From assembly GCA_052169395.1 (NCBI GenBank), contig JBQNCN010000003.1, forward strand, positions 62,001 to 126,000: a stretch of DNA of 64,000 nucleotides, in the 5' to 3' direction. The notes beneath the pieces were generated by a model, which was not told where the DNA came from, did not search any database, and was given only the letters and a program-made list of their open reading frames with translations. The stretch's first letter is position 1; every line of letters begins with the position of its first letter. The DNA comes from Fimenecus sp052169395. Its GTDB lineage: Bacteria; Bacillota; Clostridia; Oscillospirales; Acutalibacteraceae. Positions 41,996-52,280 of the stretch are shown piece after piece. A program made the position numbers and the translations under genes.

Positions 41996-44041
41996 CTATT
42001 TATATATAACTTTATAAATTGAATATCCGTTTGCTGTACTCAATTTTTCTATTTTTACAGTATCATCAGACATATCACCAAGATTGTGGTTGCCGCTCAA
42101 TATATACTTAACATCTATTTTTTTGAAATCATGTGGATTAAAATATAGAGTAACATCATCTAAAAAATTAAGAGAAAAACTCGTTTCTTCTTTAGTGCAT
42201 ATTATTTTTAAAGCACAATATCTGTTATAAACATCCTTATACTTTCCTGTTTCATCTATTTTATTCATCAAGTCCATATTAGGATAAAGCTGTGTTGTAT
42301 TTATTGTTGTCGCTCCACAGGTTATCGGAAGATTTTCAACAGTTTTCAAGGTATCTGCAACAATCCAATTTCCTGAATCATCATTATTTATTCGTTTGAT
42401 TTCCTTACTTATCTGTTGATTTCCAATTGCACCTATACCCCTATTGACAGGATTTACAGGTCCGCCCGCTATAACCATCACAACACACATAATCACTGCA
42501 AAAACAGCACCATTTTTCCATTTATCAAAAACACCCAATGCAAATAAAATTACAAAAAACAAACCGATTACCGTTGGTAAAAGAAGAATTTTACCGATAT
42601 AATAATCAAAATACTTAAGTGAAAATATAAATGCTGATGAAGCGACCGCTCCTGCAATAACAAATTTCACCCAAATATTTATTTTATATTTATTCCTGTT
42701 GAGCTCCGCCAAACCGTAAATAAGCATATATACATTAAGAAGTCCTGCCACCATATATGTTCTTGGACCGGTGCTCATACTTAAAAGTGTTATTTTTGCT
42801 AAAATTGACGGAAATCCGATAAAGGTATATATATTAAAAAAAACAGATAAGACAAGCATTATAATTGATAGCAGATTTACCTTTTTCTTTTTTAAAGAAT
42901 TAAATAAAATAATAATATTTAGTATAATACCAACCGGAAATAAATCATAAAACAAAGCATTTTCACATACATTAGGCTTTAAAAATCCCTCACCCTTATA
43001 TGGAAATAATATATTTAAAGCATATGCAAACATCATTGGAAGCTGACCTCCGCCAACCTCCGATCTTTTACCCGGATATACGGAAGATGTCATGGCCTTT
43101 ATTGTATCTAACGAACGATAAAATATAAATACAAGCATTACACCAAGAACAAAAACACCTGAAACTAAAAGTACATAGTCTTTAAGCTTTAAATTTGCCT
43201 GTTTAAAATTTTTGATTATAATCCAAAGTATAATTCCACCAAAAATATATGCCAAAGGTATCTGCCATGCAGGATATAGTGTCAATGCATAGCCTCCGGA
43301 ACATATTATCATAAGTGCAGTTATTAAAATTTTTTTAGGCATTGTTTTGGCATGCATAAATTTATCAAAACAAAAGACAAGACCCTGTCCGAAAATCATC
43401 ATTTCAACAAGAGCATTTATGGAAAACCACCACTGTATCAAGGGTGAAAAACCGACCATAAAAGCACCTGCTATACTGAAAGCTTTATTTTTATTTGTCA
43501 AAAGCCAGAAAAAGTCAAAAGATACAATAAATAAGAATACAAGTCGTGCAGCCCAAAAAAATGAAAGACCGCGAGAATTTCCAAAAAGTAAAAAACCGGA
43601 TAAAAACGGTCTGAATAAAAGAGTAATATCCAAAGATGGCAAAGCATACACCATTGTAGTGTCTTTTTCGCCACCCATAATCATAGAACTTAAGATCTTA
43701 AATCCGGAATATTTTTGAGATAAAAACATAGGTGTTAAAACTCTATATTCATCAGTTCTTATTTTTCGGTTAATACCTAACAACGGAACCTGTTTATATG
43801 CATCTTTAAAATAGTCCGACCAAATACCTATGGAGGAACCGTTTAAATCCGCTGAAACAATCAGCAGCACCACACAAAGTCCCAATAAATATCTGTACTT
43901 ATAAAACAATGCTCCCACTTTGGGAGTTTTTTTACTTATTAAAAAGTATAAAAATATTAAGCCTGCCAATATAATAAGACAAACCTGCAAATACATAAGT
44001 GTTGATTTTACTTCATTTATATGATTCAGTATAGTATACAT
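41996..44041 (-). CDS. Polytopic membrane protein, GT-C/YfhO-like
   Basis: 681 residues with about a dozen or more hydrophobic helices and a C-terminal soluble part. After the first helices comes IRTDEYRVLTPMFLSQ, an extracellular-loop motif typical of large clostridial surface-glycan membrane proteins; the plan resembles GT-C glycosyltransferases that use lipid-linked sugars. It is the last gene of the Wzt/Wzm operon, 14 bases after the second glycosyltransferase, so it probably adds side groups to the exported glycan. Exact family and reaction not certain. Confidence 0.7.
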   Translation of the reverse strand: MYTILNHINEVKSTLMYLQVCLIILAGLIFLYFLISKKTPKVGALFYKYRYLLGLCVVLLIVSADLNGSSIGIWSDYFKDAYKQVPLLGINRKIRTDEYRVLTPMFLSQKYSGFKILSSMIMGGEKDTTMVYALPSLDITLLFRPFLSGFLLFGNSRGLSFFWAARLVFLFIVSFDFFWLLTNKNKAFSIAGAFMVGFSPLIQWWFSINALVEMMIFGQGLVFCFDKFMHAKTMPKKILITALMIICSGGYALTLYPAWQIPLAYIFGGIILWIIIKNFKQANLKLKDYVLLVSGVFVLGVMLVFIFYRSLDTIKAMTSSVYPGKRSEVGGGQLPMMFAYALNILFPYKGEGFLKPNVCENALFYDLFPVGIILNIIILFNSLKKKKVNLLSIIMLVLSVFFNIYTFIGFPSILAKITLLSMSTGPRTYMVAGLLNVYMLIYGLAELNRNKYKINIWVKFVIAGAVASSAFIFSLKYFDYYIGKILLLPTVIGLFFVILFALGVFDKWKNGAVFAVIMCVVMVIAGGPVNPVNRGIGAIGNQQISKEIKRINNDDSGNWIVADTLKTVENLPITCGATTINTTQLYPNMDLMNKIDETGKYKDVYNRYCALKIICTKEETSFSLNFLDDVTLYFNPHDFKKIDVKYILSGNHNLGDMSDDTVKIEKLSTANGYSIYKVIYK

Positions 44042-44055
44042 TTAAAATACACCTG

Positions 44056-46977
44056 TTATTTATATATTTTTTCTTGCTTTTCTCTGGTTTCTTCTTCTAC
44101 ATTTTTAATTGAAAAATCAGATTTTACAAGCGTTAAATTCAAATTATAAAAAGGATCGGTTCTTTGAAAAATCTTTGACCACTTTGATTTGAAATAATCA
44201 ATATCATTATAGAATCTGTCAGCCTTGTCAATATCCGTATCAATTCCCCTTGATTTACTTTCATAATGATACCACTCTGAATATGGTGTATACACAACCT
44301 GATAATTCTTCTCAATTACTTTTAAACAAAAATCAATATCATTGAATGCAACGGGAAAATCCTCTGAAAAACCATGTACCAACTCAAAAACCGATTTTTT
44401 TACAAGCATACAGGCACCCGTAACAGCCGAATAATTCTGTGTTAATCCCAATCTGTACATATATCCGTCTTCATTGGAATTAAATCCTTTAAATACATGT
44501 TCTGCAACACCCATAAGACCGATTATCACACCTGCATGCTGAACGGTATTGTCAAAATAATTAAGCTTGGCGCCTACAACTCCCACTTTTTCTCTTCTGC
44601 ATATTGAGACCATCTCAAAAATACCGTTTTCATTTATCAGTTCGGTATCATTATTAAGTAACAGATAATATTCACCGGAGGCATTTTCAACACCTTTATT
44701 TATCAATTTTGAAAAATTGAATTCGCCGTCATTTTTTATAATTTTTATATTATCATATGTTTTTTCAAGCTCTTTATAATATGAAAATATTTCTTCACTT
44801 TTTGAATTGTTTTCAACTATTATGATTTCAACATTCTTATAGGAAGACTTATCTAATATTGAAGTTATACACTTTTTTAAATCATCGCAGTGCTCATAAT
44901 TTGGAATTATTATAGACACCCGCGGCTCATCAAAGCTGCTGTATTCCGTTTTATAAAAGCCAGGATTTGCTGCCGACACCGCTCTCGCCTTCACGCCTAT
45001 TCTATCAAAGTGTGCATTAAGAGCTTTTATTCCTGCATCAACCGCATATGCTTTTCCGCTCATATTTTCAGCTGTAGAACCTTTTATAGCTCTCCAATGA
45101 TAAAGAACTTTCGGTATATGAGTTATTTTATCCGTCTGTTCGGAACACTTTAAATACAAATCATAATCTTGCGCACCATCAAAGACTTTATCAAGTCCAC
45201 CCACTTTTTCAATCAATTTTTTGCTTAAAACTGTAAAATGACAAATATAATTGCAACTTTCCAGATAAAATTGACTGAAATCAGGCTTAAATGCAGGGTC
45301 ATACAACTTATTTCCACACTCGTCAATTTTATCCTCATCGGAATATATAAACTCACTTCCGTCATTATTTATAGCTTTTACAACTTCATATAAAGCATCT
45401 TCGGTAATAACATCATCCTGATCCATAAATGCAATATATTCTCCACGGCTCATTTGAATTGCACGATTTGTATTTTCAGAAATCCCATAATTTTTTGAAA
45501 AATTATATTTGAGTTTACCCGAATCTATTATACTGCTATCAATCTTATCCAAGAAAAGTTGCTCATCCGTTTTTCCATAAAGACAAATTTCAAAATTATC
45601 ATATAAATTTTCAAAAATGGAACCAAGACATTTATTTAATAAATTTATATTCGGATTATATATGGGTATTACTATACTTATTAAAGGTCTTTTAAATTCG
45701 ATTTTTTCATGCAGTTCTTTCCGCAATTCCTCTTTATTTGCCTTGTGTCTCAAATAATAATAATAATAATAATCACTTTGTATATTCTCAGATGAAAATC
45801 TATCTTCTAAAATTTGTTTATATGTTTTTATTCCTTTCTTAAATATGATATAAATATTATCCTTAATAACCGAACAATCTATATTTTTTAAATATTCCTC
45901 TTTTGTATTATATTTTCTCTTTTGCTCTCTTTTTTCAAAACTCAATTCATTTGCAGTCTTAAGATAAATTATTTTTTCCATATCAAAAGCGGATAATTTA
46001 ATGTTATACTTTTTATTTTTTTTTCCAAAAAAACTTATCTTGTATCCACATTTCGGTATTTTGCTGTCCTCAACCCAATAAAGCTTTGTAATATCTGGAC
46101 GCTTAACAGATATCGCCTCAAATGGAATTTCTTTATTTTTATAATAAACTTTAATATTGGGAACTGTCACATTAGGCTTTCTATTGGCGCCTATATCAAT
46201 TGCCAAACCCCAACAATCAATATTATAACGACTATTAGAATAATCTTCAGAATATATACCGAAATTTATATTTGCAGTATTTTGAATTTCTGAAAATTTT
46301 ATCGATAAAAGCACTTCTGAATTATTCTCCGCACCATCAGTTATTATTATTTTTGAATTTTCGTTAAAATTTTCAATATGTGTAAAAATTTTAAATTCCG
46401 GTTTTTCAGAATTCAAATAATCTCTATAAAGTTCTTTTATTTTATAATTATCCTCATATTTAACAGTATTATAAATTTCTATATCATCAATATATATTCT
46501 AATTTTGCTTCCTTTTCCATTTTTAGAAACATACCACCCGGAGCTTTCCAAAAACATCTTGCCATATCTATACACAACATTTATATAGTCTATTGCATAA
46601 AAGCTTTTATCTGTCTCCGTTAAAGGAATATACTGAACATTATTTTTATTTTCAACAGAAATAGTTTTTATTTTTTTACTTACACTTAAATCCTTACAAC
46701 ATATTTTGATTTTTTTATTTATTTCACTTTCTGAAATTTCACAATAAAATATAAAGCCCGATATCCCATCTGTTGTAATATCAGTTCTTTTAACATCATA
46801 ATATTTTAATTCTTTTTTCTTTCTGCCGATATATACATATAGTTTTTCATCTGAAGATTTCCAACCTTTACAACATATAAAAAGCTTACCCATAATATAA
46901 ACAACTTTTATATTATCGATATGCATAATTAAATCCGCAGATTTATATGTTCGTTCAAAAGACTTTCGTTGCATCAT
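44056..46977 (-). CDS. Double-domain family 2 glycosyltransferase with N-terminal modules
   Basis: 973 residues. About 1-345 is beta-rich with two clear copies of a GW...R-x-D-[VI]...G[FY] module (near 38-75 and 256-312) and a worn one between. From about 432 lies a GT-A family 2 domain (ISIVIPIYN, AFMDQDDV, YSDEDKID, DGAQDYDLYLKC, LYHWR) and from about 700 a second (VSIIIPNYEH, LLLNNDTELI, DIDFCLKV, WYHYESKSRG). Two catalytic domains suggest a polymerising or two-step rhamnan/galactan-type enzyme. The ATG overlaps the previous gene by 4 bases. No membrane helix; probably cytoplasmic face. Confidence 0.88.
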   Translation of the reverse strand: MMQRKSFERTYKSADLIMHIDNIKVVYIMGKLFICCKGWKSSDEKLYVYIGRKKKELKYYDVKRTDITTDGISGFIFYCEISESEINKKIKICCKDLSVSKKIKTISVENKNNVQYIPLTETDKSFYAIDYINVVYRYGKMFLESSGWYVSKNGKGSKIRIYIDDIEIYNTVKYEDNYKIKELYRDYLNSEKPEFKIFTHIENFNENSKIIITDGAENNSEVLLSIKFSEIQNTANINFGIYSEDYSNSRYNIDCWGLAIDIGANRKPNVTVPNIKVYYKNKEIPFEAISVKRPDITKLYWVEDSKIPKCGYKISFFGKKNKKYNIKLSAFDMEKIIYLKTANELSFEKREQKRKYNTKEEYLKNIDCSVIKDNIYIIFKKGIKTYKQILEDRFSSENIQSDYYYYYYLRHKANKEELRKELHEKIEFKRPLISIVIPIYNPNINLLNKCLGSIFENLYDNFEICLYGKTDEQLFLDKIDSSIIDSGKLKYNFSKNYGISENTNRAIQMSRGEYIAFMDQDDVITEDALYEVVKAINNDGSEFIYSDEDKIDECGNKLYDPAFKPDFSQFYLESCNYICHFTVLSKKLIEKVGGLDKVFDGAQDYDLYLKCSEQTDKITHIPKVLYHWRAIKGSTAENMSGKAYAVDAGIKALNAHFDRIGVKARAVSAANPGFYKTEYSSFDEPRVSIIIPNYEHCDDLKKCITSILDKSSYKNVEIIIVENNSKSEEIFSYYKELEKTYDNIKIIKNDGEFNFSKLINKGVENASGEYYLLLNNDTELINENGIFEMVSICRREKVGVVGAKLNYFDNTVQHAGVIIGLMGVAEHVFKGFNSNEDGYMYRLGLTQNYSAVTGACMLVKKSVFELVHGFSEDFPVAFNDIDFCLKVIEKNYQVVYTPYSEWYHYESKSRGIDTDIDKADRFYNDIDYFKSKWSKIFQRTDPFYNLNLTLVKSDFSIKNVEEETREKQEKIYK

Positions 46978-49808
46978 TTTAAAATATATGGCGCTTTATT
47001 TATATCAAAATTGTTGTTGTAATATGGATCTCCGTTTTCAAGAATCTCATTCCATTTTTCCCCAAATTTTGAAACCTCATTCAAAAATCTTTCTCGCTTT
47101 TCAGGTGTTGTATCATATCCTCTTGACTTGCTTTCATAATGATACCAAAGAGAAAAAGGTGTGTAAACAACAAGCTTATTTTCTTTTCTTAATTTAAGGC
47201 ATAAGTCAACGTCATTGCAAGCAACCGTAAATTGCTCATCAAAACCGCCTACTGATATAAAATTCTCTTTTGAAACCATCATACAAGCTGCAGTTACAGC
47301 AGAATAATCTCTACAAATAACAGGAAACAATCTATATCCATAATCATCTGCACCTATACCGTTAAAAACATGTCCTGCATAATTTGAAAATCCTATAACT
47401 ACACCTGCATGTTGCACTGTATTATCAGCATATAAAAGTTTAGCTCCCACCGCTCCAACTTCTTTCCTCTGACAAATACCAAGCATAACAGAAATTGAAT
47501 CCTTTGCAATAAGTTCGGTATCATTATTTAAAAATAATATATATTCTCCGCTGCAATATTCAGCTCCAAAATTATTTATTTTAGAATAATTAAAATCTCC
47601 TTCATATTTAATTACTTTAACATTGGAATGTTCATTTTTAAGTTCTTCATAATAATTGAATATATCTTCTTCGGTAGAATTATTTTCAACTATAACAATT
47701 TCCAAATTACTATATGTATTTTTTTCAAATATAGAATTCAGACAATTTTCAAGAGTGTTTTTCTGATTCATATTCGGAATTAAAATAGAAACCTTTGGAT
47801 TTCCAGAAATCTTATATGTTGTTTTATAAGTTCCATAAAACGGTTTCGGCAATTTTTCAACATCTGCATCTATACCGATTCTTTTATAATGATCTTCAAG
47901 TGCTTTTTTCCCTGCATCATACGCATAAAGTTTTGATTCCGGATTTCCCGCAGTTGAAGCTTCATAAACTCTCCAGTGGTATAGAATTTTATGAACATGT
48001 TTTATTTTATCGGTTTTTTCAAAAACTCTGAACATAAAGTCATAGTCCTGTGCACCGTCATATTCTTTTTTCATTCCGCCAATTTCTTTAACTATATCCA
48101 TATTTACCATAAAGAAATGCGTAACAAAATTATGCGAACGGAAAAGATCTACATTAAAATCCGTTTTAAAGCATGGATCTATATACAACTTTGATTCATC
48201 ATCATACCTATCTTCATCGGTATAAACAACGTCAGCTCTATCTTTTCCCTGAAGAACCTTTACACACTCAAAAAATGTATTCGGTTCAAGAAAATCATCG
48301 TGATCATAAAGTGCTAAAAAATCACCCGTTGCAAGTTCAAGTGCAGCATTCATATTGCCTGATATTCCATAATTATTATCAAGCCTTACATATTTTATTT
48401 TTTCATTATTGCTGTAATGTTCTTTTATATAATTCTGAACACTGTCATTATCACTTCCGTCTGAAATACAAAGTTCAAAATTCTGATAAGTCTGATTAAG
48501 CACACTTTCTATCATATCCTTAAGATATTTATCTCCCGTATTATAACAAGCGACAATTATGCTGATTTTAGGATTATATTCAAAAACATATGATTTTTGT
48601 TTTTCTATACCTATTGTTGAAATTCTGTTATATAAAAACCAATCGTTATATACCTGACCTAAAAAGCCTCCACGATATTTTATTTTTCTATAAAGCTCAA
48701 CAGGTCCTTTATTTTTCAAAACAGAAAGTCCCTTTCGCAAATCAGTTTTAGAAATTTTAAATTTCTTAAAATTAAAAGCCTTATCCTTATTTTGCTTTAC
48801 CTCAAGTCGTGCTTTCTTTTTGGTAAATCCGTCGTTTAAAATTATATAAAGTTTTTTTGTAAGAGTTTTTCCCGTTATAAAAAATCCTACTTTTTCAAAT
48901 GCATCATCATTTATAAAAAAGGCAGCTTTAATATCAGTTCTATCTTTTCTGACTATATTGGCTTCTACCGCTTCACCTTGCTCATCAACGACGGATAATC
49001 TTACCTCTTTCCCTATATCTGAAACTGCCCAGCCTTCACACAAAAACTTATCTCCCGCATAGCTGCATGAATCTATACAATATTCAAGAGTGTTTTTATC
49101 CTGATTTTTATTAAGATATTTTGCATCTGCATCACCTAATAGAACAGTTCCTTTTTCCGTTTTTGCAACAATCGAAAACTGTTCGGGACGCTTATTTTCA
49201 GTAAGATAACATTTAGCATAAAAACCAAGAACATTATTAGGCATAACATTTGAAAATATAGGATAATATATTTGCCATACATCATCACGTTTAACCATCT
49301 GAAGCTTCATTGAAAGTTCTTTTCCATCAGCATATGCAAAAAGATTAACATCCGACAACGAATCACTGAATAAATATCCACGAACAGCGATATACGGCAC
49401 TTCATTATTATTTTTATAGTATATTTCATCTATATTATATTCAAGACCATATCTGCTCTCATTATTACGAATATCTTTTTCAGAATAATCCACTAATAAT
49501 TTGGTTTCTTTTTCCTTATGCAAAAAAAGCTTAAACGATAACGGCGTTTCATCAAGTTTTACCTTAATTAAAAATCCAAGATCTGAATCATTAATAAATT
49601 CATCTACACCGGTTCCTACAAACTTACGAAAAACATCGGGTCTAGAAACCTTCTTATATTCAAGTTCATAAACCTTGCCATTGACCATTGCTTCAAACTT
49701 AACTTCCTTCTTATCCTTTGAAAGTAGCCACCCTGAAACAAGAAAATACTTTTCATCTATATTATTTTTATACTTACAATAATCAACGAATGTCTTTATC
49801 TTTCTCAT
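46974..49808 (-). CDS. Double-domain family 2 glycosyltransferase with three N-terminal modules
   Basis: 944 residues, same plan as its neighbour. Three modules occupy about 20-335: G26-W27/R56-P-D-V/G78-F79, G144-Y145/R174-D-D-V/G195-F196 and G259-W260/R290-T-D-I/G308-F309. A GT2 domain follows from about 413 (ISIIVACYN, LYDHDDF, YTDEDRYD, DGAQDYDFMF, LYHWR) and a second from about 690 (VSILIPNMN, FLNNDTELI, DVDLCLKL, WYHYESKSRG). It overlaps the Wzm-type permease by one base. Likely builds the backbone of the exported polysaccharide. Confidence 0.9.
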   Translation of the reverse strand: MRKIKTFVDYCKYKNNIDEKYFLVSGWLLSKDKKEVKFEAMVNGKVYELEYKKVSRPDVFRKFVGTGVDEFINDSDLGFLIKVKLDETPLSFKLFLHKEKETKLLVDYSEKDIRNNESRYGLEYNIDEIYYKNNNEVPYIAVRGYLFSDSLSDVNLFAYADGKELSMKLQMVKRDDVWQIYYPIFSNVMPNNVLGFYAKCYLTENKRPEQFSIVAKTEKGTVLLGDADAKYLNKNQDKNTLEYCIDSCSYAGDKFLCEGWAVSDIGKEVRLSVVDEQGEAVEANIVRKDRTDIKAAFFINDDAFEKVGFFITGKTLTKKLYIILNDGFTKKKARLEVKQNKDKAFNFKKFKISKTDLRKGLSVLKNKGPVELYRKIKYRGGFLGQVYNDWFLYNRISTIGIEKQKSYVFEYNPKISIIVACYNTGDKYLKDMIESVLNQTYQNFELCISDGSDNDSVQNYIKEHYSNNEKIKYVRLDNNYGISGNMNAALELATGDFLALYDHDDFLEPNTFFECVKVLQGKDRADVVYTDEDRYDDESKLYIDPCFKTDFNVDLFRSHNFVTHFFMVNMDIVKEIGGMKKEYDGAQDYDFMFRVFEKTDKIKHVHKILYHWRVYEASTAGNPESKLYAYDAGKKALEDHYKRIGIDADVEKLPKPFYGTYKTTYKISGNPKVSILIPNMNQKNTLENCLNSIFEKNTYSNLEIVIVENNSTEEDIFNYYEELKNEHSNVKVIKYEGDFNYSKINNFGAEYCSGEYILFLNNDTELIAKDSISVMLGICQRKEVGAVGAKLLYADNTVQHAGVVIGFSNYAGHVFNGIGADDYGYRLFPVICRDYSAVTAACMMVSKENFISVGGFDEQFTVACNDVDLCLKLRKENKLVVYTPFSLWYHYESKSRGYDTTPEKRERFLNEVSKFGEKWNEILENGDPYYNNNFDINKAPYILK

Positions 49809-50608
49809 TAAAACTGCTCCGCAAATCCTTTCTCAAGCTTTTTAAATATAAAATAACCTATTATAACCAGTACCGTGCTTATTATAAATACATATAGAAG
49901 CCCTTTCCAATCAGGCCATATATGATACATAAAAGCATTTCTATATCCCGTTATCATAATAGTCATCGGATTCAATTTAATAAGTTTAAGAACGAAAGCC
50001 GCCTTACCACTTCCAATTGTCTGGAACTGTTCTAATTTATAAACAATTGGAGATGCATAAAACGCCATAGTCAAAATAAATCCCACAATATACTCGGTAT
50101 CCTGTATATAAGCATTTATCGCACTTAAAATAAATGATAAGCCAAGGACAAAAATCATTTGTACAAATGCTATAACAGGTACCGCTAAAATATGATAGGA
50201 TATACCTATTTTAAATCCTAAACAAAATAATATAATTATAAAACAGGATATGAAGAAATTTATAATACCTGAAAGTGCTTGTGAAATCGGAAGAATTTCC
50301 CTTGGAAAATACACTTTTTTTATAATTCCCGCATTTGCCTTAATTGAAGTTGTACCTGCACTGACAGTTGTAAGAAAAAAAGTCCAAGGAATAATCCCGA
50401 CAACAAGATAAACGATATAATCGTTACCTGTAGAACCTAAAAGATATGGAAAAACAATCGCATAGACAAGCGATTGCAGCAACGGGTTTATAAACGACCA
50501 TAATACGCCTAGAAAAGAACCTTTATATCTGCCACGAATATCTTTTTTTATATTTGTTTTTAGAAGCTCTCTATATTGATATATGTTTTTTAATATATTA
50601 TTGCTCAT
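49808..50608 (-). CDS. Polysaccharide ABC exporter, permease (Wzm type)
   Basis: 266 residues, six membrane helices, ABC-2 type. RELLKTNIKKDIRGRYKGSFLGVLWSFINPLLQSLVY at the N-terminus is the family mark. Pairs with the Wzt-type ATPase encoded 10 bases upstream to move lipid-linked glycan to the outer face. GAGAGTGAA precedes the ATG. Confidence 0.94.
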   Translation of the reverse strand: MSNNILKNIYQYRELLKTNIKKDIRGRYKGSFLGVLWSFINPLLQSLVYAIVFPYLLGSTGNDYIVYLVVGIIPWTFFLTTVSAGTTSIKANAGIIKKVYFPREILPISQALSGIINFFISCFIIILFCLGFKIGISYHILAVPVIAFVQMIFVLGLSFILSAINAYIQDTEYIVGFILTMAFYASPIVYKLEQFQTIGSGKAAFVLKLIKLNPMTIMITGYRNAFMYHIWPDWKGLLYVFIISTVLVIIGYFIFKKLEKGFAEQF

Positions 50609-50618
50609 TTCACTCTCG

Positions 50619-51752
50619 TTATTCTGTTATAAATATTTGAATTTCTTTTTCTGCTATACATTTGTTATTTTTCTCATATAATTTTGCAGAAATTTTATGA
50701 GAACCAACAGTTAAGCTTTTAATTTCCATATCAAATAAGAAACCGCATGTTTTCGGATCTACAAAAGCACCATAGTCCTCATAATAGGCATCATAAACAT
50801 CTTGTCTTTCAGTCAAGATAATATCTTCACATTTTATTTTATCAATAGACAGCTCAAATATAGCATTTGAATTATCGCAAATTTGCCATCCACTGATTCT
50901 TAAATTATCAACACTCTGTTTTATTTTTGCAAAATCCTTTGGAGTATCAATATGCACAGCACCCTTTGAAATATGCTTACCGGATTCAATAGACTTTTCC
51001 ACTTCTTTCTTGTGATCAAGCGCAACTTGCTCCAAATATTTACTTACAACATAAGTGGGATCTCCATCGGAACGAATTTTCCCGTTATAAAGCCAAATTG
51101 CTCTATGACAAAGACTTTTTACGACATCAAGAGAATGTGTTACAATGACAATTGTTTTTCCTGAATCACGAAGCTCAGTCAACTTTGCAAAACATTTTTC
51201 TTGGAAGTGCTGATCTCCAACAGCTAAAATTTCATCTATAAGAAGTATTTCAGCATCAACATTTATTGCAACGGAAAAAGCAAGACGCATATACATACCA
51301 CTTGAATATGTTCTTATCGGATCATCTATAAATCTGCCAAGCTCTGAAAACTCAACAATTTCTTCAATCCTGTTTTCAATCTCTTTTTCAGACAAACCAA
51401 AAATAGAAGCATTGAAATAAATATTTTCTCTACCTGTAAAATCAGGATGAAAACCGGCACCAAGTTCTAAAAGACTTGTAAGCTTTCCGTTTGTTGTAAG
51501 AGTACCCTCTGTCGGGAAAATAATTTTAGTCATAAGTTTTAATAATGTAGACTTTCCAGACCCATTGATTCCTATAAGTGCAACGGTTTCACCTTTTTTT
51601 ATATTCAAATCTATATTTTTCAACACCTCATGATAAACAGGTTTTTTGTGTTTCCAAAATACAATTTTTTCTTTTAATGTTTTCGAGCGATCAACATCTA
51701 TACGAAATCGTTTTGACATATTTCTTACTTCAATCGCATTCGATAAATCCAT
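50619..51752 (-). CDS. Polysaccharide ABC exporter, ATPase with C-terminal glycan-recognition-like domain (Wzt type)
   Basis: 377 residues. ATPase part 1-240: Walker A GINGSGKST (61-69), signature YSSGMYMRLAF (149), Walker B LLIDEILAVGD (170-180), His 206. The C-terminal 100 residues are a separate beta domain as in Wzt proteins that recognise the chain end; here it is one GW...RQDV...GF module (G288-W289, R316-Q-D-V319, G337-F338), the same as in the operon's glycosyltransferases. First gene of the operon; GAGGTAATAG precedes the ATG. Confidence 0.94.
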   Translation of the reverse strand: MDLSNAIEVRNMSKRFRIDVDRSKTLKEKIVFWKHKKPVYHEVLKNIDLNIKKGETVALIGINGSGKSTLLKLMTKIIFPTEGTLTTNGKLTSLLELGAGFHPDFTGRENIYFNASIFGLSEKEIENRIEEIVEFSELGRFIDDPIRTYSSGMYMRLAFSVAINVDAEILLIDEILAVGDQHFQEKCFAKLTELRDSGKTIVIVTHSLDVVKSLCHRAIWLYNGKIRSDGDPTYVVSKYLEQVALDHKKEVEKSIESGKHISKGAVHIDTPKDFAKIKQSVDNLRISGWQICDNSNAIFELSIDKIKCEDIILTERQDVYDAYYEDYGAFVDPKTCGFLFDMEIKSLTVGSHKISAKLYEKNNKCIAEKEIQIFITE

Positions 51753-51811
51753 CTATTACCTCAATTAACAAAATCGACAAATCAAGCCAGAATATTACTT
51801 ATTATTGTAAT

Positions 51812-51841
51812 ATTATACCATTTAGATATATCTTATTTCAA
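51812..51841 (-). promoter_or_regulatory. Promoter of the polysaccharide export operon
   Basis: Minus strand TTGAAA (51841-51836), 18 bp spacer, TATAAT (51817-51812) with an extended -10 TGG. No hairpin is seen between ruvX and this promoter, only T-rich runs. Confidence 0.75.
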
Positions 51842-51863
51842 TATAATAATATTTTTTATTTTT

Positions 51864-52280
51864 TTATTTATTTTTAGTATTTAGTTTTAAATAATCTTCT
51901 AATATGATAACAGCACTCTCACTGTCAAGAACATCCTTGCGTTTAGTTTTAAAAGTTTTAGTTTCACTTAAATATCTTTCGGCAAGTATAGTTGTAAGTC
52001 GTTCATCAAAGTATTCAACAGGCAATTCAGAAAGTTTTGTCAATTTCTTTCCAAAACTTTCACAAACCTCAGCTCGTTCACCTTTTGAACCGTCCATATT
52101 TGACGGCATGCCTACCACAATTTTTTCAGCTTTCTTTTGTTTTGAAATTTCACAAATTCTGTTTATAACATATTTCCTGTCAGTGCTTTTTATGGTTTCA
52201 ATCGGAAAAACAAAGCCGTTTCCGCTTGTATATGCAACTCCCGTCCTTGCATCGCCGTAATCTACACTTAATATTACCAT
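51864..52280 (-). CDS. ruvX: Putative Holliday junction resolvase / pre-16S rRNA nuclease
   Basis: RNase H-fold nuclease of the YqgF family, implicated in 16S rRNA maturation. 138 residues: ILSVDYGDARTGVA, KIVVGMPSNMDGSKGERA, VEYFDERLTTILAERYL and a C-terminal DSESAVIILEDYL with the last acidic residue. It overlaps the pyrD stop by 7 bases, so it belongs to the pyr transcript. Confidence 0.95.
   Translation of the reverse strand: MVILSVDYGDARTGVAYTSGNGFVFPIETIKSTDRKYVINRICEISKQKKAEKIVVGMPSNMDGSKGERAEVCESFGKKLTKLSELPVEYFDERLTTILAERYLSETKTFKTKRKDVLDSESAVIILEDYLKLNTKNK

Noticed and set aside
45730..45775. Short tandem repeat of TAA/TTA units within the glycosyltransferase gene
   Set aside because: About six ATA/AAT units encode a run of Tyr (YYYYYY near residue 403). 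It could vary in length, but it is too short to call a phase-variable tract.
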